The notes: a model not told the origin generated them from the sequence alone. 64,000 nt of DNA from Microcoleus vaginatus HSN003 (GCF_022701255.1 NZ_CP031705.1:5394001-5458000), one strand, 5' to 3'; positions 1-9,307 are shown, counted from the stretch's first letter. Made by a program: numbers and translations.

Positions 1-50
1 CTGCGTGCATTTGGGTTGAAAAACCAAAAATACAATTTAGATGCAAGACA

Positions 51-86
51 GCCAACAGCCAACAGTCAACAGCCAACACTCAACCA
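51..86. repeat. Heptamer tandem repeat (STRR)
   Basis: About five 7-bp units of the form GCCAACA/GTCAACA lie end to end and run into the last codons of the helicase gene on the minus strand, supplying its TGA stop. The same unit family recurs at 42.6 kb and, as the reverse complement, inside gcvP. Such heptamer arrays (STRRs) are typical of filamentous cyanobacteria. Confidence 0.75.
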
Positions 87-2830
87 CTTTCTGGCGTTGC
101 AGCTTCATTCACGGGGAATCGATCGATTAACTGCATCGCCCGACAAGCATTCCTCCGCAAAGAATCCGAAACATGAGGAACATGAGGAATCTGAGACAAG
201 AAATCCAAAGTCCGGCGCAAAATCCGCACCACATCCCCTTCATCCAAACTCGTATGGCTAATCAGTTCCAGCCATTCAACGCCCAGAGCCCACTGTTCGA
301 CCAAAGTCACTAAATCCCGTTCCAGCCAAATCGGGATTGCAGCTTCATGACGGTACTGCACTTGAAACAATCGGCGACGCAAGCCTTTTTGTAGATTGTC
401 CAAAGGTGCCAAAACTTCTGGCGACAGCGAGTAGTGAGTCCAACTGTCGGGCCTGGAAACTTCTGTAACTAAGGCCGCGCAAGCAGCAGCGAGGTGGTGG
501 GGGTCGAGTTCGTCAAACTCCGCAGACATCAGGGACAAACCCAGCCACAGTTCGTTATCGCCGCGAATGGCGGCGCAAGCTTGACCCAAGATTGTGGGTA
601 CCAATCTGTCGGAGGAATCATCTCGGTTTCCATGTGCCGAAACTACTTTTTCCAAGCAGCCGAAATTCAGCAAGATGTCGATTAAGTTGAGAAATTGCTC
701 CCAGTAGCGAGATCGCTGCTTTTCTAACTCTTGTTCGCTTTTGCGGATTTCTTTTTTCAATTCTTCCCGGCGGCGCTGGCGTTTGAGCAAAGTACCGGGA
801 TTACCCCATTCTAGAACCGGGTGAATTTCTAGCTGAGCTTCTAGGGCTGCGATTTTCTGCTGTTGTTCGATCGCCTCTGGGCTCGGTTCTGGTGCGGGCA
901 ATTCTGGGATCGATGCAGCAATTGAAGCAGTTTCTTCATTTGCCAAGCGGCACTGGCCGAGTCTCAGGGGCATTTCCGACGGCGGGTTCAAGGTATCTGC
1001 AACGGTCAAGCGGGGTAATTCCGCGTGCAGGGTAGCAACATCGCTAATGGCGACGACATACCAGCGGTTATCTTTGCCCAAGCACACCAAATTTGGTGCT
1101 TGGCCGGAACCTGCGATTTTGGCAACCAATACGGCGGGTACAGGATTTGTGTGCGATCGTTTGGCTGTCGGAACGTGTTTACCTTTGAGGCTCAGAACCG
1201 TGCCGAGCACTGCAAAAGCCACAACTACGGACATCTCTTTAAATCGCGCTTCTTCAGCTTGCTGCAATAGAATTTTGAGCAAACGTTTGTCTTCTTTGAG
1301 TCTTCCCTGCAATTTTTCGTAATGGGCCAGGTGTTTTTCCAGGGTGGAGACATTTCCTCCAGCGGCCAAGGACTGTTCGAGCACCGCCAATTCTGTTTGC
1401 AGCCGGTCTAATTCTGATTGCTGCGGCTGCAAGTACAAGGTAGACAGGTATTGACCAAAACTTCGCTCTACCAACTCTTGAGCTTCGTCGAGAGTGTGAG
1501 TTTGCAGCAAATTCAGCACCATGCCGTAGCTGGGCGTAAACTGACTGGCGAGGGGGTCGGCTTTGGCTGTTGCCAAATACGAGGCTTCTTTTGCGCCTTC
1601 AAAGCGCGTCTGAACTGCCACGACGTGCCCCAGCTTGTCCATGCCCCGCCGACCAGCCCGACCGGCCATTTGCAGGAATTCTGAAGCGTTTAGCAGTCGG
1701 TGCCCCTTGTCGGTGCGCTTGGACAGAGTGGAAATGACTGTGGTGCGGGCGGGCATATTAATCCCGGCTGCTAGGGTTTCGGTGGCAAATACCACTTTAA
1801 TCAAACCTCTGCCAAAGAGTTCTTCTACTAAACCTTTCCAAGCGGGCAAAATGCCTGCGTGGTGGGCGGCGATGCCTTTTAAAAGAGCTTCTTTTTGACC
1901 GAAGCGTTCTGCTTCTGGGTTTCGCTGTAAAAAATCGTCAATGATGCGTTTGAGTTCGGCTGTTTCGGCTTCGTTAACCAGGGAGAAATTGCCGACTTCT
2001 GCGACTGCTTGGTCGCACCCGCGACGGCTGAAGATGAAGTAAATTGCTGGTAGCATATCTCGATCGTCCAACCGGGCCAAAACATCGGTCAAACTCGGAG
2101 TGGGGATGCTGCCTCTTTCTACTTTTTGCTGCTTCTTTTTGGGGACTAAGCGGACATTGGCTCTTTTGCCGGTGTCGTCTAGCAGGGGAAATATCCCTTT
2201 TTGGTTGGCGAAGTGGAATTGCAGCGGCACTGGCCGAAAGTCTGAGTAGACGAGCTCTGTGGGCCCGTGGACTTTGTTAATCCAGTCTGTGAGTTGCTCG
2301 CTATTAGCAACGGTTGCTGAGAGGGCGAGCAGTTGAATTTCGCTCGAACAGTAGATGATCGATTCTTCCCAGACGGTACCACGCTGGCGATCGTTCATGT
2401 AGTGACACTCGTCGAGTACCACGGTTTCGACTCCGGTGAGGGAAGTACCGACTTCTCCTATAGGCGTACCGTAGAGCATATTCCGAAATATTTCGGTAGT
2501 CATCACCAAAATCGGCGCATCTCGATTGACGGAGATGTCGCCCGTGAGCAAACCTACGTTGTCGTCTCCAAATTGACTGCGGAAGTCGCGCAGCTTTTGG
2601 TTAGAAAGAGCTTTGAGGGGAGTGGTGTAGAAGACGCGCCGCCCCCTGGAGAGTGCTTGATGGATGGCGTATTCCCCGATTAACGTTTTCCCCGAGCCTG
2701 TGGGAGCGCACACGACAACGGATTTACCTGCATCGAGGGCGGCGATCGCCTCTCTCTGAAAGTTATCTAGCTCGAAGGGAAATATGGTCTTCAGATCCAG
2801 CTCTGGGCGGTTCTGGGCAGTGTCTTGCAC
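80..2830 (-). CDS. Ski2-like DExH-box RNA helicase
   Basis: A 916-residue superfamily 2 helicase, probably acting on RNA in the cytoplasm. The N-terminal core has the Walker A motif APTGSGKT near residue 42, motif Ia in YTTPLKALSNQK, motif II DECH followed by YMNDRQRG, motif III LSATV, and motif VI QMAGRAGRRG near residue 390. The QMAGRAGRRG box and DE-C-H motif II are those of the Ski2/Mtr4 family; plastid ISE2 is a known relative. A long C-terminal half contains a coiled-coil-like stretch (about 660-720) and a helical domain resembling the DSHCT domain. The start is a GTG with no strong ribosome binding site. The stop lies in a heptamer array, so the last residues may be repeat-derived. Family assignment is firm; the exact substrate is unknown. 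Confidence 0.9.
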   Translation of the reverse strand: MQDTAQNRPELDLKTIFPFELDNFQREAIAALDAGKSVVVCAPTGSGKTLIGEYAIHQALSRGRRVFYTTPLKALSNQKLRDFRSQFGDDNVGLLTGDISVNRDAPILVMTTEIFRNMLYGTPIGEVGTSLTGVETVVLDECHYMNDRQRGTVWEESIIYCSSEIQLLALSATVANSEQLTDWINKVHGPTELVYSDFRPVPLQFHFANQKGIFPLLDDTGKRANVRLVPKKKQQKVERGSIPTPSLTDVLARLDDRDMLPAIYFIFSRRGCDQAVAEVGNFSLVNEAETAELKRIIDDFLQRNPEAERFGQKEALLKGIAAHHAGILPAWKGLVEELFGRGLIKVVFATETLAAGINMPARTTVISTLSKRTDKGHRLLNASEFLQMAGRAGRRGMDKLGHVVAVQTRFEGAKEASYLATAKADPLASQFTPSYGMVLNLLQTHTLDEAQELVERSFGQYLSTLYLQPQQSELDRLQTELAVLEQSLAAGGNVSTLEKHLAHYEKLQGRLKEDKRLLKILLQQAEEARFKEMSVVVAFAVLGTVLSLKGKHVPTAKRSHTNPVPAVLVAKIAGSGQAPNLVCLGKDNRWYVVAISDVATLHAELPRLTVADTLNPPSEMPLRLGQCRLANEETASIAASIPELPAPEPSPEAIEQQQKIAALEAQLEIHPVLEWGNPGTLLKRQRRREELKKEIRKSEQELEKQRSRYWEQFLNLIDILLNFGCLEKVVSAHGNRDDSSDRLVPTILGQACAAIRGDNELWLGLSLMSAEFDELDPHHLAAACAALVTEVSRPDSWTHYSLSPEVLAPLDNLQKGLRRRLFQVQYRHEAAIPIWLERDLVTLVEQWALGVEWLELISHTSLDEGDVVRILRRTLDFLSQIPHVPHVSDSLRRNACRAMQLIDRFPVNEAATPESG

Positions 2831-2935
2831 AAGGATTATTATAAGGTTTCAGGGTAAGTATGCTTAAATCTTGCTCAAAGCAAGTCAGCAGGGGACTGTA
2901 TTGATTTTAGACCTTCGTCAGCAAATCGGCTATGA

Positions 2936-3061
2936 AGTCATTAGTCATTAGTCATTAGTCATTAGTCATTAGTAACAATTACCAATTACCAGTTACCAAT
3001 GCCCCATGCCCCATGCCCCATGCCCCATGCCCCATGCCCAATTCCCCATTCCCCATTCCCC
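2936..3061. repeat. Long composite heptamer array
   Basis: About 18 consecutive 7-bp units change type along the array: GTCATTA four times, then AATTACC-type units, then ATGCCCC five times, then ATTCCCC-type units, all keeping the 7-bp register. The array fills the gap between the divergent helicase and aspartoacylase genes. Its ATGCCCC units contain repeated in-frame ATG codons that artificially extend the downstream reading frame. Confidence 0.85.
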
Positions 3062-3073
3062 GTTTCCTTGTCT

Positions 3074-4207
3074 ATGATTCCAGTTATTTCGACTATTCCT
3101 GTGGTGCAGCTTGCTTCGGGCGATCGGCTTTCACTGCAAGTCTATCAGTTCCAAGGTGCGATTCCCGGCAAAAAAGCTTATCTCCAATCTAACCTGCACG
3201 GTGCTGAGATTAGCGGTAATGCTGTGATTCACCAATTAATTGAGTTTTTAATGTCTTTGGACAGCAGCCAGTTAAGCGGGGAAATTTGGCTAGTTCCTGT
3301 TTGCAATCCTGTGGGTGTCAGCCAGCGATCGCACCATTTTTCCCCAGGCCGTTACAATCTGTATGATGGGGTAAATTGGAACCGGATTTTCTGGGATTTT
3401 GAAAAACAAGGGGAAGATATTCTTGGTTTTGCTAAGTCTCACATCCATCTCGATGCCGATACTGTCAAAGTTAATTACAGAAAAGCGATTGCTTTGAGTT
3501 TTGCCAAAGAGTTGGCAAAAATTAACGCTCCTAGTTGCCGCCCCTACAGCGAACTTTACCGATATCAGCTACAATCTTTGTGTTTGGATGCGGATTATGT
3601 GCTGGATTTGCACAGTTCTACGAATCAAAGTTTAGATTACCTTTACTGTTTTAATTCCCGCCAGGAGAGTGCGAAAGCTTTTTTGCTCGATCGCGCAATC
3701 TTGATGAACGAGTACGACGGCGATGCTTTTGACGAGGCGTTTCTCAAGCCTTGGCTGGCTTTGGAGAAGATGTTAGCAGAGTTGGGAAGTGCGCTCAAAT
3801 TTGACGTGGAAGCTTGGACTTTAGAATTAGGTTCGGGGATGGAAATGAATCCCGAGTCGGTGGCAAATGGCTTGCGGGGCATCAAAAATTACTTAGCAAG
3901 TAAGGGTTTATTGAAAATAGATGGATTTCCCCTCCCGGAAACTGCGGCGCATCAAGTTATTTTCACACCCAAGAATTCGGCGCTCAAATACTACGCGCCG
4001 GCGGGCGGGATGATTCAAAATCGAGTGCAAGTGGGGAGTTATGTCAAAAAGGGCGATCGGCTTTATCAAATTCTCAGCTTTAATAAGAATGGGGAATTTC
4101 CGAGTTTGGTTGATGTTTGTGCTGAGTCGGATGTTTTCATTTTTGATGTTTCGACAAATCAGTCAGTAAATCAAGGAGAGTATGTGTTGTCTGTGATGGC
4201 CGATTGA
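3074..4207 (+). CDS. Aspartoacylase/succinylglutamate desuccinylase family protein
   Basis: A zinc carboxypeptidase-like amidohydrolase of the AstE/AspA family, about 377 residues from the chosen start. Visible features are the first metal-ligand motif NLHGAEISGN (His and Glu), the PVCNPVGVSQR and NWNR segments, and the second metal ligand in LDLHSST. The C-terminal third forms the usual beta-rich domain with GGMIQNRVQVGSYVKKGD, resembling a biotinyl/lipoyl-like fold. The reading frame is open upstream to 2999, but the extra 25 residues are translated heptamer repeats, so ATG 3074 (MIPVIST) is taken as the start. Substrate is not determinable from sequence: an N-acyl amino acid or peptide amide is the family norm. 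Confidence 0.82.
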   Translation: MIPVISTIPVVQLASGDRLSLQVYQFQGAIPGKKAYLQSNLHGAEISGNAVIHQLIEFLMSLDSSQLSGEIWLVPVCNPVGVSQRSHHFSPGRYNLYDGVNWNRIFWDFEKQGEDILGFAKSHIHLDADTVKVNYRKAIALSFAKELAKINAPSCRPYSELYRYQLQSLCLDADYVLDLHSSTNQSLDYLYCFNSRQESAKAFLLDRAILMNEYDGDAFDEAFLKPWLALEKMLAELGSALKFDVEAWTLELGSGMEMNPESVANGLRGIKNYLASKGLLKIDGFPLPETAAHQVIFTPKNSALKYYAPAGGMIQNRVQVGSYVKKGDRLYQILSFNKNGEFPSLVDVCAESDVFIFDVSTNQSVNQGEYVLSVMAD

Positions 4208-4215
4208 GAATACCA

Positions 4216-4247
4216 AGAAACCCGGTTTTTGAATAAATCGGGTTTCT
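4216..4247. terminator. Hairpin between convergent genes
   Basis: AGAAACCCG and CGGGTTTCT form a perfect 9-bp stem around a 14-nt loop, midway between the convergent ends of the aspartoacylase gene and the FHA kinase gene. It could serve as a terminator in both directions, although there is no clean T-run. The AAACCCGGTTTCT core is also a common dispersed cyanobacterial repeat, seen again near 9355 and 10901. Confidence 0.45.
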
Positions 4248-4275
4248 GAAAAGCTATGGGTAGTCGAACCATAAA

Positions 4276-5637
4276 TTACGATATACTATTGAATAGGGCT
4301 TGTTTAAATTCCGCTGCACTTTTATAATAAATATTAGGATTGTCAATTAAAGCGCGATCGATAACTGTGGCTAGCGGTTGAGGAATCGCAGAAGTGCGAT
4401 CGTCCACAGGAACCGCATCAGTTGGCAACACCGCCAAAAACGGGTCTTGATCCGGGAAATTGCGCGGGGAATATCCCGTTATCATCACATACAAACAAGC
4501 CACCGCCGCCCAAACATCACCATCCGGTTGCGCGTACTTATAATCTACTACTTGCTGTCGCGGCAGAAAATACGGCGTACCCACAACATTACCAGTCATA
4601 GTTTGGCCACTTAAACCTGCTTGGTCAAAAGCCTTTGCTAACCCATAATCCCCAATTTTGGCAACTTGTTTCCCACCCACATTCGCCAAAAAAATATTCC
4701 CCGGTTTCAAATCCCGGTGAATCAAACCCCGTCCCTTTACAAAACTACCATCAGCCAATCTGACATTGGGAATTTCTGCATTGTGCGTGTAAGTCAAACC
4801 ATCTAAAACTTGCAAAATAATAGCCACAGCCTCACCAATCGGCAAAGTGCTGCAACCTCGTTTTTCCATCAAATCCACAACACTGCCACCGTCGCAGTAT
4901 TCCATCGTGAAAAAGAAAGTTTCATCAGCATAACCAAACTCTTTTAATCCTACCACATTGGGATGTTTTAAAACTTTCTTATTTTCAACTTCCCGCAAAA
5001 ACCAATTAACAGCCCGCTGATTTGCCGCTACTTTTGGCAGCATCACTTTCAGCGCAACTTGTTCGTTAGTTTGTTTGTGGCGCGCCAAATAAACTAAACT
5101 AAAACCTCCCCTACCCAATTCTTTGAGCAAAACGTAATCGCCGAGAACTCCGATATTGCTTTCATTCGCCACTGCTTTCAACAGAAAAGCTTTGAGCATT
5201 TCCCACAGATTCGCTTGAGTTGAGGGAATGACAGGGGGTATTTGATGTTCGGCAGTTTTGACCATTTCCGGCTCAATGGCAATGCCAACTCGAAAAGAAG
5301 TATCGCTTAGTGTAAATTCATCTCCCCCTTGCAAGTCGTATTCTGGAAATTGAATTTGAGCAGCTTCTTCGGGAGTTTGATTGGGTTCTCGCTGACCGAT
5401 TTTTTTGCCATTAACAAAAGTGCCATTTTTGCTACCGAAATCGCGCACCCGGATATCGGGAGGATTGATATCCAGCAAGCAGTGATAGCGGGAAATGGTG
5501 CGGTGTTTTTCGTCGTCGGGAATCTTAGGATAGCAATCTTTAGCGCGGCCAATAATGCAAGTTGTGCCAGTGTCAAAGGTAAATTCTCGGCCTTTGAGAT
5601 TCCCGGAAGTGATGGTGAGGGTAACTTTTGAGCTCAT
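4276..5637 (-). CDS. FHA domain Ser/Thr protein kinase
   Basis: A 453-residue protein with an N-terminal FHA phosphothreonine-binding domain (about residues 5-115; GRAKDC, SRYHC and GSKNGTFVNG visible) and a C-terminal Hanks-type kinase (about 165-450). Kinase motifs are GRGGFSLV, the VALKVM lysine, HRDLKPGN (His about 307), and DYG instead of DFG at about 330, followed by the GTPYFLP activation segment. It is predicted cytosolic, with no membrane segment. FHA-kinase fusions usually bind their own autophosphorylated form or recruit phosphorylated partners. The Phe to Tyr change in DFG keeps the Mg-binding Asp, so activity is expected. Two further FHA proteins are encoded at 49-52 kb. Confidence 0.88.
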   Translation of the reverse strand: MSSKVTLTITSGNLKGREFTFDTGTTCIIGRAKDCYPKIPDDEKHRTISRYHCLLDINPPDIRVRDFGSKNGTFVNGKKIGQREPNQTPEEAAQIQFPEYDLQGGDEFTLSDTSFRVGIAIEPEMVKTAEHQIPPVIPSTQANLWEMLKAFLLKAVANESNIGVLGDYVLLKELGRGGFSLVYLARHKQTNEQVALKVMLPKVAANQRAVNWFLREVENKKVLKHPNVVGLKEFGYADETFFFTMEYCDGGSVVDLMEKRGCSTLPIGEAVAIILQVLDGLTYTHNAEIPNVRLADGSFVKGRGLIHRDLKPGNIFLANVGGKQVAKIGDYGLAKAFDQAGLSGQTMTGNVVGTPYFLPRQQVVDYKYAQPDGDVWAAVACLYVMITGYSPRNFPDQDPFLAVLPTDAVPVDDRTSAIPQPLATVIDRALIDNPNIYYKSAAEFKQALFNSIS

Positions 5638-5758
5638 ATCGATTTCGTATTTGGGATTTTGGACTATCGAAACTCTTACTCCCCCCCCTTAACAAGGGGC
5701 TAACTCTTACTCCCCACCTTAGCAAGCTATGCCTTACTCACATCTTTCTTAACAAAGG

Positions 5759-5780
5759 CGCTCCGGCTCAAGCCGGAGCG
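5759..5780. terminator. Hairpin near the left end of IS copy 1
   Basis: CGCTCCGGCT and AGCCGGAGCG form a perfect 10-bp stem with a 2-nt loop, 32 bp inside the element and about 95 bp before the transposase start. There is no T-run. In IS10/IS50 comparable structures limit expression from outside promoters; that role is inferred here. The same hairpin is present in copy 2 (about 12561-12582). Confidence 0.5.
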
Positions 5781-5874
5781 ACCTCCGGGCGCTCGCTCCC
5801 TTGGAGTAGGATTGACAACCAGGAACCGAATCAAGTAAGCCTGAAATTACGGTATCAGAGGCGAGTGAGGAACT

Positions 5875-7302
5875 ATGACGGCAGAATGGGCAGTAGCAGA
5901 ACTACAATTTGCTTGTTTAGGCGATCGGCGTCGCCAGAAAAGACTGGTGCGAATTGTCTCAGACTTAGCCTCACAGCCCCATGCCACTATGCCACAAGCA
6001 TCAGGGGATTGGGCAGCCACCCAAGGGGCTTATGACTTTTGGTCATCTCCACGAGTCTCGTCAGATGCGATTCGCCAAGCCCACCAAAGAAGTACCATCG
6101 AACGAATCAAAGTACACCCAATGGTTCTGGCGATTCAGGACACCACAGAACTGAATTTCACCCACCATCCCAGCAAGAAAGGAATGGGACACTTGGATAG
6201 TGCCACCAGTCGGGGTCTGAAAGTTCACTCAGTATTTTGTAGCTCTGCCAATGGAGTACCATTAGGAGTGTTGCACCAACAAGTATGGGCGCGAGATCCT
6301 GCGACTATTGGTAAGAAGCATTCCAGAAATCAAACCGAAACCAAAGACAAAGAAAGCCAACGTTGGTTAACAGCTCTTGATGCGACCCAGAAGGTGATGC
6401 CAGAATCAATTACTGTACTAACGGTAGCCGATCGCGAAGCCGACATCTATGACTTTTTAGCGACTGAAAGACCTGAGAATTCTCAGTTGTTAATTCGCGC
6501 CTATCACAACCGTCAAGTCAAGAACTCTGATGGTACAAAAGAAGTAGAGCGACTACAAGGTGCGATCGCCAAAGTACCGATCGCCGGACAACTGGACTTG
6601 GAATTGCGAGCTAATCCGCAGCGAGAAGCTCGTAAAGCGACTCTGAACCTGCAGGCTACAACAGTCGAAATTCTACCTCCTCAAAGCCACCCTCACCACC
6701 AAAATTTACAGCCGCTGACAGTGCAAGTGATTCTGGCTAGTGAAAACAACCCACCGACCACAGAGAAGCCTGTAAGCTGGTTGTTATTGACCACCTTGCC
6801 CATTAATGGTTTCTCTGATCTTGTCCAGTGCTTACGCTGGTACAGTTACCGTTGGTTAATCGAACGCTATCATTACGTTCTTAAAAGTGGATGCGGTTTA
6901 GAACAGCTACAATTAGAAACTGCCGAGCGCATCGAACGGGCAATCTCAACCTACACAATTGTGGCATGGCGGTTATTGTGGATGATTTACGAATCTCGTC
7001 ATCATCCTGAGCTGGGAGGGGACACCATTCTCGAAACCCATGAATGGCAAGCACTTTACTGCACAATTCATGGGACTCCTATCCCTAGTGAATCACCCCC
7101 AACTTTAAGTAATTGCATTCGTTGGATTGCAAAATTAGGTGGATTTTTAGGACGTTCATGTGATGGTGAACCGGGTGTCAAGACCCTGTGGCGAGGCTGG
7201 CAACGTTTGCATGACATTGCTGGTACATGGAAATTAGTTTCCACCCATTCCCCCCCGGATGTCAAGCCTGATTTTGTTAAGAAAGATGTGAGTAAGGCAT
7301 AG
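5875..7302 (+). CDS. IS4 family transposase (copy 1)
   Basis: A 475-residue DDE transposase. The N-terminal region has the GDRRRQKRL and GDWAATQGAYDF features of the IS50/Tn5 branch of IS4. Candidate catalytic residues are D89 (AIQDTTEL), D186 (VADREADIY) and E330 in the IS4 signature Y323-x2-R326-x3-E330-x6-K337. It is full length with no disruption. It differs from copy 2 by one visible residue (Met39 here, Val there), which implies very recent duplication. ATG 5875 follows GAGGAACT. Confidence 0.93.
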   Translation: MTAEWAVAELQFACLGDRRRQKRLVRIVSDLASQPHATMPQASGDWAATQGAYDFWSSPRVSSDAIRQAHQRSTIERIKVHPMVLAIQDTTELNFTHHPSKKGMGHLDSATSRGLKVHSVFCSSANGVPLGVLHQQVWARDPATIGKKHSRNQTETKDKESQRWLTALDATQKVMPESITVLTVADREADIYDFLATERPENSQLLIRAYHNRQVKNSDGTKEVERLQGAIAKVPIAGQLDLELRANPQREARKATLNLQATTVEILPPQSHPHHQNLQPLTVQVILASENNPPTTEKPVSWLLLTTLPINGFSDLVQCLRWYSYRWLIERYHYVLKSGCGLEQLQLETAERIERAISTYTIVAWRLLWMIYESRHHPELGGDTILETHEWQALYCTIHGTPIPSESPPTLSNCIRWIAKLGGFLGRSCDGEPGVKTLWRGWQRLHDIAGTWKLVSTHSPPDVKPDFVKKDVSKA

Positions 7303-7711
7303 CTTGGTAAGGGGGGGAGTAAGAGCGTTTTTTTAGTTTGTTCGTTGGTTGTTTGGTTTTTTAACTGCCGAAACCATCCGAATGCTTCGCCCAATTCACG
7401 CGAGTAAACTCGAATCTTCAGGGTTATCACTAATCAGGGTGCGTTTACCAATATCTGCGGTGGGAAATCAGATAAATCAAATTCTAAAACATCGGAATTG
7501 TATCTGGCGCGGAAGCCTGGGCGAAGCATTCGGGCCATATATTGTCGGTTTTGAAGCTCATATTTTTCGCGGAATGCTTCGCCCCTACAGTTAATAATAA
7601 AGTTTATCTTATAGTCATGGTAACTCGGGGTTTTAGGTATTAACTTAGAAGTGGCGATCGTGGTTTTGGGCTTTGTTATAAATCTTTATGAAATCCTGAA
7701 ACGCTTAGATG
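7303..7711. other. Non-coding stretch right of IS copy 1
   Basis: No convincing gene. It begins with the G-rich half of the IS target palindrome and contains three scattered GAATGCTTCGCCC-type motifs (about 7379, 7507 as reverse complement, 7573), a short dispersed repeat. Small open frames here show no recognisable protein features. Confidence 0.5.
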
Positions 7712-9307
7712 TTACAGTCTACAAGTCTCGACGCGAGAGAAGAGATACCAAACCTTCAGGTTCCACAAAACACTCGCCTCCCAAACCTCTGCAAGGTTCA
7801 GGCCAGGGAGATGACCTTCTGGTGCTTTCTCTGAAAAAGTGAGGTTGTTGTAGGACAGCCATTCGTTATTTTTTCTCCAGCCTACCCGATCGGCAAACGT
7901 TTTCCAATCTTCCCAATCATTTTCCAAATCTTCCGTATCATATTTCCTGGTTCTCCCCAGACTTTGATAGATGCGCTTCTGCACGCTCCTTTTCCAATCT
8001 TCCCAATCATATTTCCTGGTTCTCCCCAGACTTTGATAGATGCGCTTCTGCACGCTAAAGCCGAAGCGCCCATTGCTGTATTTTACCCAAAGTTGGTCAA
8101 TGGTACGCAAGTCCTCGCAGGGGAATTTTTCTATACTTATTTCATCCAGCCATCCTTCTTTCTCCCTACCCGCCACCTTCAGCATCACTCTCGCGGTTTC
8201 CTCATCGGCTTCTTTCCACTTTTTCGCCGCCAATAAATTTCGCAAGTTTATATAATCCATCCCCACGGCTGAAATCAATTGCACCGTCTCCGCCTTTTTA
8301 GGTATCCCTAAATCTAACAAATTAAATTGCACCGTCTCCGCCTTTTTAGGTATCCCTAAATCCAAAGCAGCTTTCTTAGGCATCACTAAATCCAACCATT
8401 CCTGCACCGACTGCGGGCGATTTTGCGGTTCCAACTCCATCCCTTTCATAATCGCCGCATTCACCCTGTCGCTAATCTTAGAATTGTGTTGCTTCGGCGG
8501 AGTTACAGGGTCAATTGGTCTTCTGAATCTTGACGGACAGGGTAACTCACCTGTCAGCATTACGTAAAGAGTTACAGCCAAGGAATAAACATCAGTATAA
8601 GGGCCGCGTTCTGCCCGTCTTTCATACTGTTCGATGGGGGCAAAACACTCGGTACCAAAAACGCTACTACTTTTCAATTGCCCCGGTACTGTCAACTCCC
8701 GCGCCAATCCAAAATCAATCAAAACTGCTTCTAAACCCCGCCGTCTGAGCATAATATTTAGGGGTTTAACATCGCGGTGAGTCAGGTTTTGCTGATGCAC
8801 AAAACTCAGGGCGCTTCCTACTTGTTGAATCATTGGCAAAGCTTTTTCTTCCGACAAAATGCCGTTATCTTCGAGATATTCTGCTAAATTAGTGCCGTCG
8901 ATTAATTCCATCACCATGCACCACAATTGAAGATTTCCTACCATTTCGGGAAATACTTCCTCAACTCGGACGACGTGGGGATGGCTGCAGCGGGCTAAAG
9001 ATAAAGCTTCGTTGAGAAATTTGGTTTGTAATTCCTGAAAGTTTGGTTTACCTTGAACGTTGGCATTTAGGGTTTTGATGGCGACTACTTCGCCTTTTTT
9101 GAGGTTTTGGGCGCGGTAGGTGACACCGAATCCGCCACCGCCCAGGATTTCTTCGATGATGTATTTGCCGTTGTGTATTTGTTGTCCGGGGGGCCAGTGC
9201 CTCATGGCGGGTATGTGGGGGTGGAGAGGATGGTTTTGATTGTAGCTGAGATGGGGAAATTTTGTTGAGGGTTTTCGTGGGGTGTTGAGGGTTTCGACTT
9301 CGCTCAA
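7712..9307 (-). CDS. Ser/Thr protein kinase with C-terminal GUN4 domain
   Basis: A Hanks-type kinase (about residues 47-310: GGGGFGVTY loop, VAIKTL lysine, HRDVKPLN, IDFGLA, APIEQY) is followed by a linker and a GUN4-type domain (about 345-495, ending EGHLPG). GUN4 binds Mg-protoporphyrin and related tetrapyrroles, so a tetrapyrrole-responsive kinase is plausible. Two in-frame tandem duplications are visible: a 16-residue unit in the linker (IPKKAETVQ twice, 48-bp spacing near 8281-8365) and a unit inside GUN4 (VQKRIYQSLGRTRKYD twice, near 7915-8055). The frame opens with TTG at 9307, but the first residues come from a dispersed repeat; a methionine near 9205 (MRHWPPGQQ), just before the kinase fold, is a likelier start. 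The last 30 residues lie beyond the GUN4 fold. The gene lies between two inverted IS copies. Confidence 0.85.
   Translation of the reverse strand: MSEVETLNTPRKPSTKFPHLSYNQNHPLHPHIPAMRHWPPGQQIHNGKYIIEEILGGGGFGVTYRAQNLKKGEVVAIKTLNANVQGKPNFQELQTKFLNEALSLARCSHPHVVRVEEVFPEMVGNLQLWCMVMELIDGTNLAEYLEDNGILSEEKALPMIQQVGSALSFVHQQNLTHRDVKPLNIMLRRRGLEAVLIDFGLARELTVPGQLKSSSVFGTECFAPIEQYERRAERGPYTDVYSLAVTLYVMLTGELPCPSRFRRPIDPVTPPKQHNSKISDRVNAAIMKGMELEPQNRPQSVQEWLDLVMPKKAALDLGIPKKAETVQFNLLDLGIPKKAETVQLISAVGMDYINLRNLLAAKKWKEADEETARVMLKVAGREKEGWLDEISIEKFPCEDLRTIDQLWVKYSNGRFGFSVQKRIYQSLGRTRKYDWEDWKRSVQKRIYQSLGRTRKYDTEDLENDWEDWKTFADRVGWRKNNEWLSYNNLTFSEKAPEGHLPGLNLAEVWEASVLWNLKVWYLFSRVETCRL

Larger units (their letters stand above)
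5727..7302 (+). mobile_element. IS4-type insertion sequence, copy 1 (1576 bp)
   Basis: The ends are perfect inverted repeats of about 30 bp beginning CTATGCCTTACTCACATCTT; the right end also carries the transposase stop codon. The flanking 9-mers, CTTAGCAAG on the left and CTTGGTAAG on the right, share the CTTNNNAAG pattern but differ at two positions, so this copy lacks a perfect target duplication. Outside them are runs of C on the left and G on the right. Copy 2, in inverted orientation, lies at 11039-12614. A 10-bp hairpin at 5759-5780 near the left end could shield the transposase from outside transcription. Confidence 0.9.

Noticed and set aside
2999-3073. Upstream start for the aspartoacylase gene at 2999
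   Set aside because: The extra residues are a translation of heptamer repeats (His-Ala-Pro-Cys-Pro units) and unlike any family N-terminus.
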